Source: Micropterus salmoides (lineage: Eukaryota > Chordata > Actinopteri > Centrarchiformes > Centrarchidae). Taken from it: 64,000 bases of DNA. Position numbers and translations under genes: made by a program. The notes below the pieces were generated by a model. That model did no database searches. It was not told the origin of the DNA and saw only the letters and a program-made list of their open reading frames with translations. The DNA is taken from the NCBI RefSeq assembly GCF_014851395.1, contig NW_024041150.1, positions 31,126,305-31,190,304 on the forward strand. Reading direction: 5' to 3'. This document shows positions 36,701 through 46,632 of the stretch, in pieces (position 1 is the first letter of the stretch; each line of letters starts with the position of its first letter).

Positions 36701-39700
36701 ACAAAACAGAAATCCTGGTCATCGGGTCTCAGCAGATGGCAAATCAAATACTGCCATCTGCTGGTTCGCTAGTAAATCACATTTAGCCTGTGGCAAAGAA
36801 CCTTGGTGTTTGGTTTGATGGTAATTTAAATTTCGAGCAGCACACCACAAAGCTTGTTCAATCAACTTAGAAATATAGCAAAAATTCGATCTATGTTAAC
36901 TTTTAAGGACACCGAGACCATTTTACATGCCTTCATCTCATCACGCCTGGATTATTGCAACAGCCTTTTCACCTATTTAACCCAAAAATCTATTGATCTA
37001 TATTTCTGCTCTGAGTCTTCTTCGAACAGTGTGGAGGTCGTTGGTGATGTCACTTACTGATGTTTTGGGGGTTTTCTTCACAGCTCTCACAATATTTCTG
37101 TCATCAACTACTGTTGTTTTCCTTTGCCGACCTGTTCGACGTCTGTTGCTCAGTACACCAGTAGTTTCTTTCTTTTTCAGGACGTGAGCAAATTGTTGTG
37201 CTTCTTACGCCCAACGTTTGTCCACTGGCTCTTGTCGATTTTCCTTCTTTTCTCAGCTTGACAATGGCTTGCTTTTCTCCCACAGACAGCTCTCTGGTGT
37301 TCATGTTGGTTTATCCTCTTTAACAGGAAATGCAGTCTTTATAGGTTTGAACCAAGGATGGAAACTTAGACTAGTCATGTTCTAAGTTTGGACAATCAAC
37401 CTAAAAGGCAACACCTGGGCAACAAGAAAAATCTGTCAGTCATATGTTCCAATAGTTTTGCTCACTTGCAAAATGAGTGGGTTCAAACAAAGGGTGGTAT
37501 GTCCTGATTTGTTTAACATATCTAGCTATGAATATCAGGAAATGAGAGATGAAATTGTGAACTCTGGTCTCATACTCACCTTTTGAACAAAAACAAAGGA
37601 ATTTGCCTCACTGTTCCAACACTTTTGCAGGGACTTTTGAGTTTGGACCCTAGACATCCAAAACAGGCAACTAGGAGTGGGGCAATTCATCTACGTAATC
37701 AGCGTCATTGACTATGAAAATATGTCGATTTGCATAAAGTACATCACATTGAAGTGGTGACAGTGGTACCAGAGAATGTTCAAAAGTAATGATTTTACTG
37801 TTTACCAATGTGTCTTAACAAGGGCCTTTGGGAATCTTGAGGCTAGGATCATGTGGTGGTGTTGCGGTAAGTTATTCTGTTTGCTTTGCAACTGATCTAA
37901 CCGTTATTATTATAAAACTATTTACAACAAAATGTTTGCTTTCTGTTACAGGACTCCAGTGATTGGACTAAACTTGAACCCAAAATCAAAAAAGTGGATG
38001 AGGTTCAGATTTATAGGTAAAGATTACATTTTACTATGTCACAGCACTAAAGAACCATAACAGCAAAGCAAAGCAAAACATGCATACCCCACAGCAGGAA
38101 AAAAAAGAAAGAAAAGTGGTATAAAGAAAACAATGGCATTTATGGTGAGTGTGGGCCCCGCTATTGACACCTAAGATAAACAAATCTAAATGGCTGTGCT
38201 AGCTGCATGCTCTGCACACCCACACCCTGTGTAGTACTGGAATACTTCACATTTGGTATGGTACAACCACACCGAACTAAGGTTTGGTGTGCAACACACT
38301 TTCAACCCCTAGATGTCACTGCAGTAATGCTTTACATAGACTACATAAAAAATGTGTAGCGTTCCCTTTAATTCAATATTTCAGTCCATCGTAGATTCAA
38401 ATCCATTTGTTTTCCCTTTTGCTCCTTAGCCTACAGTCCGAGGCAGGTCAGTATGAATGCAGTGTGTCTGCCCTGCGCTGGGTTTGTAAGGACAAGGCCA
38501 GCTTCAAGTATCAGTTTTGTTCATGGGATGAACAAAGAGAGAAGCCTTCATGCATGGATTACATGCCAGCAGGACCCCTACTGGACATCAAAGTCACAGC
38601 TGGGAACTTTGAGGAGTTGCATCTGCCACACTGGATAGGTAGGTGAACATAAATGTATGATGAAAACAGTTTAATCCTTTGTATGTATTTCTCCTCACAA
38701 AATACTGTTTTTGTTTTGTTTTTTTCAGATCACAACACTACAACGTCAGACATGTTTGCAGTTCTACACGTGGATACCTGTGGTGATATTGTGGAACAAG
38801 TGTCTGATGTGACATCGTCCCACGTCAAGTTACGCCAGACAACTTTCTCTCCAAGGGGGGTCATGATGAAACTCGGCTTCCCAGTAAAGGTTTACTGTGA
38901 CGTGTTAATATACAAGACAAAAAAGGAATTCCTCACACTGCATGTTTACCTGGTCCCACCTGATCAGTATATACAACAGGTTATTGTTTCATTTTTTTCA
39001 CAATAGTTAATACAAACTATTGCAAGAAGTTACAACTACGCAGCTGGAAATGTTGGAGAATTGTAAAGACACACCAAAACCATTATGATTGTATTTCAAA
39101 AATATATATCAGTGTTGGCTACTAAGGGCTTCTACTTTTATTCACAGAAAGTGGAGAGGAAGGAGACATCTTATGGATCAATAATAATCCTAAAACCAAG
39201 CCCAGAGAAGTCTCTTCAGATGCTGGATAATTTCTTTCTCACAACAGATACGGACACAGCTACAATTCATCCTGAAGTGAGGTTTTAACCGTTTTAATAA
39301 TTGGGATCATTTTAACAAATATCAAAGATCTGAATAAATTATTTAAAATTAGTGTGTTTGACCAAGCTGCGATTGGCTCCAGCCCCCCACAACCCTATAC
39401 ACAGGATATTTTTTTCCCACTTTAAAAACATAAAAGCATGTACTGTTACAACTGAAACCGAAACAAGAACAGGAATAAAATCAAATGCCCTTAAAACAAT
39501 ATTTCATCTACAGACATTAAAGCTCACATGTGAGAGGAGAAACCCAATTTTCTCTGAGGTGTGTATCCGAAATGCAGACAGTGATTTTGACCTGAAACTT
39601 GAAAGTGAACAAAGGAGAAATAGTAAAGAGGACACTGTCTGGGCCTGCACTGTTCGAAGAGGTGAGTGGTTTCTTTTTGAGGAATTAAAAAAGAAATTGT

Positions 39701-40333
39701 GCACCCACTATATTATGTACACCCTTTCTTCTGTTTAGCTAAATGTGTACAGTTCAGCAAAGCAGATGACTCGAGCTTTAATGTAAAAGATAGACATAAG
39801 CTATATCCAGTAACTAATTGTGATCCGTATTTTATTGCAGGAGACTACAAAACTCAAAGCACTGATCATGAAGATGGTAAGAAAACACGTTTAATATGCA
39901 AGAATAAGAGTCAGAAATTATAAGATGACCTCACATAGTGATTTTAAACCCCATTGCTACCCTCTGCTTAGAATTTCCACTTATGACCATTTGAACATCT
40001 GGTATTCACTGTGTGTTTGCTTTGTTTTTATCTTCCATGTCATCCTCAGGTCAGCATTTTGTGGATCGCCATCGGACAGCTCTCATTAACAGAGTGAGCG
40101 ACATCGGAGCCGTCCTGGATAAGCTCATTGAAAGGGGGCTGATCTCAAATGAGAACTATGATGCTGTAAGAGCTAAAGAAACCACACAAGACCAGATGAG
40201 GGACATTCTTAAGTTTCTGACTACAGCAAAAGCCAAAGACGCTCTCTATAAAATCCTTAAAGGGATGAGAAGTTTGAGGGCTCTCATCCTTGAGCTTGAG
40301 GAATCTGAATCTGGTTGTAGCTTCGGACAGTAA
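30092..40333 (+). CDS. samd9l-like: Copy 2: SAMD9L-like core joined to FIIND (ZU5-UPA) and CARD, one frameshift
   Basis: The proposed exons are 30092-32839 (core), 33539-33625 (linker), 37823-37866 (small, less sure), 37952-38016, 38430-38638, 38729-38979, 39148-39276, 39514-39661, 39841-39876 (FIIND and hinge) and 40050-40333 (CARD). Every junction has AG/GT and matching phase. Allowing for one missing A near 31282-31284, the total is exactly 1,334 codons including the stop. FIIND-CARD is the tail of NLRP1 and CARD8, where autocleavage in FIIND leaves a non-covalently held UPA-CARD that is freed when the N-terminal part is degraded. Here the SAMD9L NTPase-TPR-OB core stands where NLRP1 has its NACHT-LRR. 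Two separate genes lying in tandem is the main alternative. Against it are the shared linker exon, the phase fit, and copy 1, where core and CARD are only 2.8 kb apart. Confidence 0.65.
31282..31284 (+). other. Frameshift site in copy 2 (AAA versus AAAA in copy 3)
   Basis: CCAAACAAATG here versus CCAAAACAAATG in copy 3. The stop of the first frame and an ATG of the second overlap as ATGA. A homopolymer error in the assembly is as likely as a real mutation. Confidence 0.8.
32839..32874 (+). promoter_or_regulatory. Perfect hairpin over the copy 2 core-to-tail 5' splice site
   Basis: GGTAACATACTATA (32839-32852) pairs exactly with TATAGTATGTTACC (32861-32874) across an 8-base loop. The left arm contains the distal donor GTAACA. 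The same structure is at 53566-53601 (copy 3) and in slightly eroded form at 46633-46667 (copy 2b). Copy 1 has the left arm but not the right. In pre-mRNA it could hide the donor and favour intron retention or the proximal donor. Confidence 0.75.
33188..33700. repeat. Direct repeats of about 45 bases flanking the linker exon
   Basis: TTCAGTAACAGAACGTCATT... AAATGGAAAAATT followed by a short CA run occurs at about 33,188 and again at about 33,665, on either side of the linker exon. Copy 3 has both. Copy 2b has only one and lacks the linker exon between them. Confidence 0.8.
33539..33625 (+). CDS. samd9l-like: Copy 2 linker exon
   Basis: 87 bases, phase 1 on both sides, encoding 29 residues including KPELSAWTD. 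It is homologous to 22598-22675 of copy 1. Confidence 0.72.
35560..35720. repeat. Dispersed repeat with GGTTAG tandem and 'ATTGTCCCCAAGGGGAAATT'
   Basis: A few GGTTAG/GGTTGGGTTAG units lead into a motif common at fish LINE 3' ends. It is duplicated at about 57,290-57,440. Confidence 0.5.
35890..37008 (+). mobile_element. L2/CR1-type LINE reverse transcriptase fragment
   Basis: Frames in succession encode VPDYFKMACVNPLLKKPG, QNFRPISKLPF, then after stops YGVPQGSVLGPILFSLYLL and FHIYADDTQIYLPV, followed by HAFISSRLDYCNSL. The RT core motifs (PQG, YADD) are in order but broken by frameshifts, and both ends are missing. It is inactive. A twin lies at 57,620-58,740. Confidence 0.85.
37010..37640 (-). 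mobile_element. Tc1/mariner transposase N-terminal fragment
   Basis: The minus strand from about 37304 reads MNTRELSVGEKQAIVKLRKE and then, with one frameshift, RKTTVVDDRNIVRAVKK, the helix-turn-helix DNA-binding part of a Tc1-like transposase. The DDE catalytic part is absent; the fragment abuts the LINE fragment directly. A twin lies at 58,740-59,370. Confidence 0.8.
37823..37866 (+). CDS. samd9l-like: Possible 44-base exon joining linker to FIIND, copy 2
   Basis: It is flanked by AACAAG and GTAAGT. The linker exon ends in phase 1 and the first FIIND exon needs phase 0; this exon takes phase 1 in and gives phase 0 out, with no stop (about 15 residues, ending GSCGGVA). No direct splice from linker to 37952 is possible in frame, because it would read TGA at the fourth codon. 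The copy 3 version at 59545-59588 is identical in length. The acceptor tract is weak. Confidence 0.45.
37952..38016 (+). CDS. samd9l-like: Copy 2 FIIND exon 1 (start of ZU5-like part)
   Basis: 65 bases after TGTTACAG, phase 0 in and 2 out, encoding DSSDWTKLEPKI and on to DEVQIY. This matches the opening of fish NLRP1-type FIINDs. Confidence 0.7.
38430..38638 (+). CDS. samd9l-like: Copy 2 FIIND exon 2 (ZU5 subdomain)
   Basis: 209 bases, phase 2 in and 1 out. SLQSEAGQYECSVSALRWVC and AGPLLDIKV follow the FIIND ZU5 pattern (G.Y.C......F.C, then GPL..I), and it ends HLPHW. The His of LPH (codon 38629-38631) aligns with the His that assists autocleavage in NLRP1 and CARD8. Confidence 0.82.
38729..38979 (+). 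CDS. samd9l-like: Copy 2 FIIND exon 3 (end of ZU5, cleavage site, start of UPA)
   Basis: 251 bases, phase 1 in and 0 out. FAVLHVDTCGDIVEQVSDV leads to QTTFSPRGVMMKLG. The Phe-Ser pair (38845-38850) lies exactly where NLRP1 and CARD8 are cut (F|S followed by P.GV), and UPA strands HVYLVPPDQYIQQ follow. The donor is GTTATT, weak but with AG|GT in place. Confidence 0.85.
39148..39276 (+). CDS. samd9l-like: Copy 2 UPA exon
   Basis: 129 bases, phase 0 both sides. KVERKETSYGSIIILKPSPE then a TDTDTA stretch continues the UPA fold. Confidence 0.75.
39514..39661 (+). CDS. samd9l-like: Copy 2 end of UPA
   Basis: 148 bases, phase 0 in and 1 out. TLKLTCERRNPIFSEVCIRN and FDLKLESE form the last UPA strands. 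The matching exon in copy 3 is one base short. Confidence 0.75.
39841..39876 (+). CDS. samd9l-like: Copy 2 hinge exon before the CARD
   Basis: 36 bases, phase 1 both sides, encoding GDYKTQSTDHED, a short acidic hinge between UPA and CARD. Confidence 0.6.
40050..40333 (+). CDS. samd9l-like: Copy 2 terminal exon: CARD
   Basis: It encodes 94 residues after CATCCTCAG and ends in TAA. QHFVDRHRTALINRVSDIGA, LDKLIERGLIS and DALYKILKGM give the six-helix ASC/NLRP1/CARD8 pattern. It is the partner of the UPA fragment in the proposed released signalling piece. The copy 3 CARD encodes the same protein. Confidence 0.87.
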
Positions 40334-42849
40334 GTGGACATTTGTCGCTTAGATGACAAAAAACAAACTGAATGTGAAATTTAATGATGGCACAGGAGAG
40401 GACAACAAGAAGCTTAGTGTATATTCTGACATAAAATATATTGTGATTTAACTATAAAGAAAGAGGTTTCATTTAATATTTATATACTTATAAACACTGA
40501 GTAAGTGGACTGGAGAGTTAGACAAAATGTTATCCTGCAAATGATTTGCATCCTCTGGTCAAACTGGTCAAACAGCAAAGTGAAAAGGAATGCTTTTCAT
40601 TTATATTGCACAACACACACGTCAGAGTAAAAGAGTGACTTCATTAGGGAAACCACTGTAAGCTCTGAACATTTTTTATGGGTTTATGAAACACGAAAAT
40701 ATGAAACCTCTTAAGACTAAAGAAATGTGCATTCTCAGTGGGAAATAAATACACTTTTTAATACATGTCTTTTGATATGTCATTGTTTTCTTCTAAATGT
40801 TTTACATTAAGCACGATGGGTCAAGCAAAACCAATGTAAAGGACACACTTGTGTTTTTAAAATGTTTAAATTGTATGGGACAGTTACAAAGATTTTGAGT
40901 GTAGATTTAGTTTGTAAGGAAAACCACATGTCTTGATGTTGACTTGTAGTTTTGCTGTAATGTGCTTGACTTCAGGATTTGAAAATGTAAGACATGTATG
41001 ATGAATTGTTTTAAGTTTTATTTTGTTGTTTTGTTGTATTTGTACAATCAAAAACTCAGGGTCCCTTCAACTAAATGTTAAGACCAGAATAATGTGACAT
41101 GGATTCATCAAAGCAAGTTGAGTTTTAATTAAAATAAAAACAGGTGGAATTATTTTTATATTGACATTGATATTTTTCTTTTACTTTTATTTTACTTTGG
41201 GAGAAAACCTCCTCTGGGCTAGATGTTAGGTCCCCTACCACTCTGTTCACTTATGTCATAAAGTAGCACAAACAAATGAGAAGCTTAAATATGATGTAGG
41301 TTTTAATGTAATATCAAAAGTATAATACATAAATTAAAAAAAAACAATCTGTAAATCTGAGATGGTTCCAGGGAGCAACTGATCAGGCTCACTTTTATAC
41401 ACCTCTTTTGCTCCTCCTTTTATGGGCTTTATTGCAAGGTTCTCCTTTCCTAAACTTTCTCTATTTTCTTTTGACACCATTGTTTCCCTGTCCAGCTCTA
41501 CCTGTAATTAATTCATTGCAGCAGTTGACATCATGTGTACACCATAATTACATGAATACCTTAATTCTCATAGGAATTCCTCTAACTGTATACATTATTA
41601 TAATAAAGGTTTTAATACAAGAATATGTATATGTATGTGTGTATATTCAGAAATTGGGCTTATTCATGTGCTAAGAGAGCAAAGCTCATCTTGCCCTAGG
41701 TGTATCAGAGAGTATACACGTCTAGGAATGTTATTGTATGGGGGAGGCCGAGAGCCCATTCAATGAGCACACCTTTATGGGAAGTAGCATATAGACAGAC
41801 AAGAATAAGACTGTCTATTTAGGCCTACTATTTTTAAGTTCTCATCAGCCAAACTGATCAGCAATTTACGATTGTGAACATCTATAAATGCAACATTTCC
41901 TGAGATTTGTATTCTCCTAGAGATGTCTTGTAATTTTTTTTTTTAAACATTTTATCAAGTTTTATTCCTGCAACAATAATATACTCCAGTTAAATATAAG
42001 TGTTGTAGGAGGTCTCCTGTGTGTTGTGTTTTTCGTCTCATATTCATAGTATCAACTGCACTGATGTAGGTAATGGGCGGTCAGGCGGATGTGATGTGTA
42101 ATTTATTTATTTTGAGTTTCACAGACAGAGGGGGAGAGCCTGGGAGTGAACACTTTCTGTTGACCGTTCTCACACATCTTCCCTTACACGGTAATTTTTT
42201 GGTTTAGTCTGATTAAGTGGAAGAATTAATTATTGAACTTGGATCTTTGAGAGGAACTGAGTTTTAGCGTATGGCCGTATTTTTCTTCTGTAAGTGTTTA
42301 GTCCCTTACGGCGGCTAAGAGTGCCACTAAAAGTGTGTTATTATATTGCATAGCAAGGTAAAATTACATACTAATTTAAGATGATGTCTGTACTGAGAAT
42401 AAGCAAGACCCATGTGCGATGTAGTGTGGTAAAGTATTATGCACTTCTAGCAGAGTATGGTAGGCTACTCGCTCAATCCAAGTTACATTGTGCAAGAATA
42501 GGCAATTTGGAGGGTCAGAGTGGGAATGAAAGACGCACCATTCTCTCTATTACAAGTCACTGTACAATCAAAATGATTTTAAAGCTGTTATTTTAAGATA
42601 TTAGTTGTTTGATATTGCTTTAAATAGTATGTAAGTATGAGGGTTTGGTGAAAAGTTTGATGAGTTTGGAAGCAGCAGCAGCAAAAAAATCAGAGAAAAA
42701 GAAAGAAAATAAACTTCAAAGTAGAATGATGATGAGAGAAGTCCACTTTGCTGGAATAAAATTTACTAGGATTGACTGTCCAGATAATAGCACCTCATGC
42801 AAGATCATGGAAAAGATGATGAAAGAAAGAATAGGCTATAGGCTGCTAG
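40334..42849 (+). other. Copy 2 3' UTR and spacer
   Basis: No coding exon recognised. AATAAA-type hexamers occur near 40,745 and 41,130. The ORFs at 41,408-41,674, 42,381-42,596 and 42,645-42,902 have no domain I can recognise. The part to about 42,280 is duplicated at 62,061-64,000. Confidence 0.45.
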
Positions 42850-43461
42850 TGTTAGGATTTGGCTGTGTCTTCATATTTTTCCTGTTTAGTCTGTTTTCAT
42901 AGGTTTGGTTTTGTGTTCTGTGTTCTGCAAGCTTTATTTGATCTTGTAAATGTTGTAGTTTAATCTAGTCTTTTGTTCATTCGCATGTTTAAGTTTCTTA
43001 GTATCTGTCTTGTCTCTTATCTTAGCTCTTAGTCCTGTTTTTTAGTTGTGCTTTAATTCATGTTTAGTTCCTGGTCTGTGTACTTCTATGTTTTATTATT
43101 TTGGTCTGTGTCTTAGTCCTTAGTCTTATGTCTCCTGTTTGGTCTGGTCTCTGTCCATGCCCTGATTTTGCAATCTTTCCATGTTTTGTGTTTTACTTAG
43201 ATAGATCTGTCTTCGTGTGTTCCCGAGTACTTTACTTCCTGTTTTATTTTGTATTTTTTTGTGCCTTGTGTTCTTGTGGAGCTTTGTTCCTGTTGTTGAT
43301 TACCTGATGTATTTCAGCTGTGCTTGGACAGTTGCCACTGAGCTCCCAGTATAAGCCTACTTTACGTGGTTAATAAATCTTTGTTGGACTGCAATACCCT
43401 CGCCTCTGTCTGCATTTGGGTCCACTCTGTTTCCTGCCGCTGCACTCAACAACCCCTGACA
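42850..43461 (+). mobile_element. Solo-LTR-like element
   Basis: It begins TGTTAGGATTTGG and ends CCCCTGACA, with TG...CA termini, a T-rich U3/R-like body, AATAAA near 43,370 and a near-matching 5-base flank (GCTAG / GTTAG). The composition resembles long terminal repeats of fish Gypsy-type retrotransposons. No internal gag or pol is present. The call is tentative. Confidence 0.5.
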
Positions 43462-43915
43462 GTTAGATGGGAAAAAATATTTTTTTCTCCCCAGTGGTGA
43501 ATGTGGAAGGAAGGCATTTTGATCAAACTTGTCCATCATGCCTAATTCTTCTCTGTTCAAAATATGCACATGAACGGACTGAAATTTTAGAGGGTTTAGA
43601 CACATGGACCCAAAAACAACTTTTCACAAAGCATCTCTTCTTCATGACAGTTGGCGATAATGCTCAGCCCTGTCGCAAGAAGAAGAAGGACTCTGAGACC
43701 GAGTAGGGGATGAGGATTTGACACAAAGCTGGTGGGATTTGTGGAAATGCAGATGGGGAAAAATCCTGCTGAGGAATCACACCACGCTATGGGGAACAGC
43801 TCTACAGTTTGAAGATAAAGTTAAGGTCGGTTTTAATTATTTAGTAAATTTAATTTAAAATTATTGTAACCATTTACCTATAGGCCTATAAGTCCATCTT
43901 ATTGCCGGTAGCGGC
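43462..43915. other. Unassigned spacer with a 79-codon ORF
   Basis: The ORF at 43467-43706 begins MGKNIFFSPVVNVEGRHFDQ and ends in a Lys-rich tail. I recognise no domain, and it has no splice or promoter evidence. It is probably chance. Confidence 0.3.
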
Positions 43916-44361
43916 TAACTTCCCTCATACAGTGCGGTGGGTCACCAAACTACATCACATATCAATGGCAGTTTGGGACAGCAAGGCTTTACATCATAGG
44001 CTACATCATATAGCCTACAAACCTCTATAGGCCTAAATTAAGGCTGCCTCGCGCAATACATTTTCTTCGGGTCGGCGTGGGTCACTGTCTGCGTGTGAGA
44101 GAGAAAACGTTCCGTTTCTACAGAGTCAACTAATACAACAATAACCAAACTTTGTTTTTAACTTTATTACTGCTAGTTTAGTAGACCCAAGTGAACAATC
44201 GCCTGTAGATTAACTTTTCTAATTTTGTAAAACTCCCTGCTGAGTCAGCACACATGCAGGCGTGTTCAGTCTTTTGTGTCTTTTGCATGGGCTGTGGCAC
44301 CCTAAGGAAGCGCATTGCATTCACCAAAGAAAAACAAAATTGGAAGCCTTATCTCATAAGA

Positions 44362-44495
44362 GATCAGGATCTCGTAATTATGAGAAAAGATGTCATAATT
44401 ACGAGAAAAGATGTCATAATAACGAGATAAGATGTCGTAATTATGAGATCCGGATCTCGTAATTATGAGAAAAGATCTCGTAATTAGAGATGACT
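44362..44495. repeat. Palindromic minisatellite (TCTCGTAATTATGAGAAAAGA type)
   Basis: About six units of 20-22 bases. Each contains the near-palindrome CTCGTAATTATGAG with small changes (CATAATTACGAG, CATAATAACGAG). It lies at the point where copy 2b has lost its NTPase part. Confidence 0.85.
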
Positions 44496-44772
44496 GGAAA
44501 GGTGACATTTATTACTGAGTTCAGAAAAGTTGGAAATAGATTCACAGATTTGAGCTTCCGGGATCAATAACTCGTAAGCAAAACGTGCTTAAAACACTAA
44601 CGACGCCTCTTTATTATCGTAGTTAAGTAGACAACGAGCTACAAGTACATTTTCACATAAATGAGTCTTCCTAGGAGCAGACCAAATGACATTGGTCTCT
44701 ACGTGCAGCCGGCTGTGAGACGAGTGCGCAGGGACCGTCTACAAAGTGCAACACCGAAACACATTCTGCATA

Positions 44773-45056
44773 TATTCAATAACTTCACACTTACAATATA
44801 GTGCCCCCAAAATCACCTTACACATTAATGATATACTGCTGGTTATACTACACACTTTGTTTAGGGTAAGACTTTGCATACCTCATATTAGTAGGTCTAT
44901 TTTCAATATTCAATAACTTCACTTTCAAGAGTTTTAGTGTCTCAAAATCACCCCACAAATCATTGATATCCTTTGTGATACTACAACACTAGTTTGTAGA
45001 AATTGTTTTGCATAATTGGGGAATTTTAATATTCAATAACTTTACTGGTACCTGGT
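44773..45056. repeat. Tandem repeat, units of about 134 and 123 bases
   Basis: TATTCAATAACTTCAC starts units at 44773 and 44907, and a third partial unit starts at 45030. Each of the first two contains a CAAAATCACC word and TTTTGCAT / CTTTGCAT near the end. It ends exactly where homology to the SAMD9L-like gene resumes. Confidence 0.7.
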
Positions 45057-46632
45057 ATCTTTGCTTGGTTTTGTCAAAGACATGTTAACCAAAGAAACCA
45101 AAAGAAATGAAAATGAAGAGGACCCAACCAAAGTACAGAGAGTGAAGAGTGCAAAGAAAGTTTTCTAAACTAATTCTTGACATTCAAAAGATGGAGGACA
45201 AGGCTCAGTGTGCATCAGTTTTAAAGGTGGCAACAAAACAATTTGATCAAAATCCATTTTATCCTCAGGCACTTGCTTGTTTCTATTATATATAATAAAA
45301 GACTACAAAAAGGCAGAAATGTGGGCAAAGAGAGCAAAGGAAAGAGATCCCCAAAATTCATTTGTTGCTGATACACTGGGTCAAGTCTAGAAGAACTGTT
45401 TGAAGAACAAAGAGCATCCTGTCAAACCAGGAGAAATTCTGCAACTGGCCACAAAAGCCACTGAAGCTTTCAAAGATGAAGAAGAACTTGCTGAAAATGA
45501 ACACGGTAAAGACATGAAAGAAGATGGCAACACTAAAGTCTCACATACTTTTAACACAGAGGGCAGTTTGGTTACCTGCAGGTTTGCAACCTTGTGTTTG
45601 ACCTACTTGTTCGTCAAAACCAAACCTGGAGAGGAGTTCTCACAAAGAAGGTGTCCATGGGCTCTGTCCTGGGATTACTTGGAGACAAAAACTCTACAGA
45701 TTTAACGACCTCATTAACAGTCTCAGAGACGAGGTTGAGAGAAAATGTGCCTTTTTTGACAAATTTCTGACCTACTCAAAGCCTGACATGAAGAAAGACG
45801 ATGCCCTGTACATTTCTAGAGACACCTCAGACTGCTACAGGAAGTATGTCGGAGAATCTCCACCAAAACATTTAAAACAAAAGGTGCTGATCTCATCCAG
45901 AAGCTTAAACAAAACCAGGCAGACACCTCTGGCGTACTCTCATGTCTTGACAGAGAATACACTGAATCAGAGATTAAAGAAGTCACTACATGGTGGGAAG
46001 AAATTGTTCTATACAAAGATTCGGTAACAGCTCTGGTCAACTACATCTTTTCTCATATCATGCTAATAAATGTGGGAGCAATATTTCCCTCTAATTGCAA
46101 GTTTTTAACTGCATTCAGACAGAAAATGCCACTGACCTCCAAAGATGCACCTGAACTCCACATTTAGCCCTCCTCTTGTACTGGCCAACAGACATTGAAG
46201 AGAAATGTGTCTTTGACCTTAGTCAGTTAATTCAGTGTATGCGCTGTTCTTATGACCATGCATATAAGAAATACTTTAGATCAAGGTACCTCCGCCCTCT
46301 GTTTCCATTGGAAAGGTCAAGATCTGAACAGAATTGTTCACAGAAAGGTCCTCGAGGGATTGGTTCTTAAGCAGAATAAGGAAACAATGCAAGACAACTG
46401 GAACAATGAGAAGATTTTTAAAGATCCCAGGTCCAAAACGCCTTCTCAAAGTTGATGGGGAGGTACGAAACTACAGAGTCTATGCAACTGTTGGTGGCAG
46501 CACGCGATTAAGGTGGATGCAAACCTGCAAACAGCCTCTGGAAACCACGCCAAGTTTCCTTTTATCTTGGATTTACCATCAGAGGTCCTGTAGCCTTTGA
46601 CATCCACACAAACTGAAGAAAAGGGTGAGAAG

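Larger units (their letters stand above)
33626..37822 (+). other. Copy 2 intron between linker and FIIND, with transposon fragments
   Basis: 4.2 kb holding a TA microsatellite (33,718-33,752), a small hairpin near 33,806-33,832 (TTTTATGTTTGA/TCAAACATAAAA), a GTCCCCAAGGGGAAATT-type repeat at 35,560-35,720, an L2-type LINE fragment and a Tc1 fragment. The rest (about 33,850-35,400) shows nothing I can name. Confidence 0.6.
27693..42285. repeat. Block A: first copy of a long near-identical duplication
   Basis: From GAAAACTGACCTACTG at 27693 the sequence is repeated, collinear and almost identical by eye, from 48241 to the right window edge. Introns, the LINE and Tc1 fragments and gene copy 2 are all included. 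The left limit of the match is set by the N gap, so the true duplication may start earlier; the right limit is set by the window edge. Confidence 0.9.

Noticed and set aside
36433..36786. LINE reverse transcriptase with an intact YADD motif as a possibly active element
   Set aside because: The frame is broken on both sides, endonuclease and ends are missing, and a Tc1 fragment abuts it.
44362..44495. CRISPR-like array of about 20-base repeats
   Set aside because: The units are contiguous palindromic variants without unique spacers, in a vertebrate genome. It is a minisatellite.
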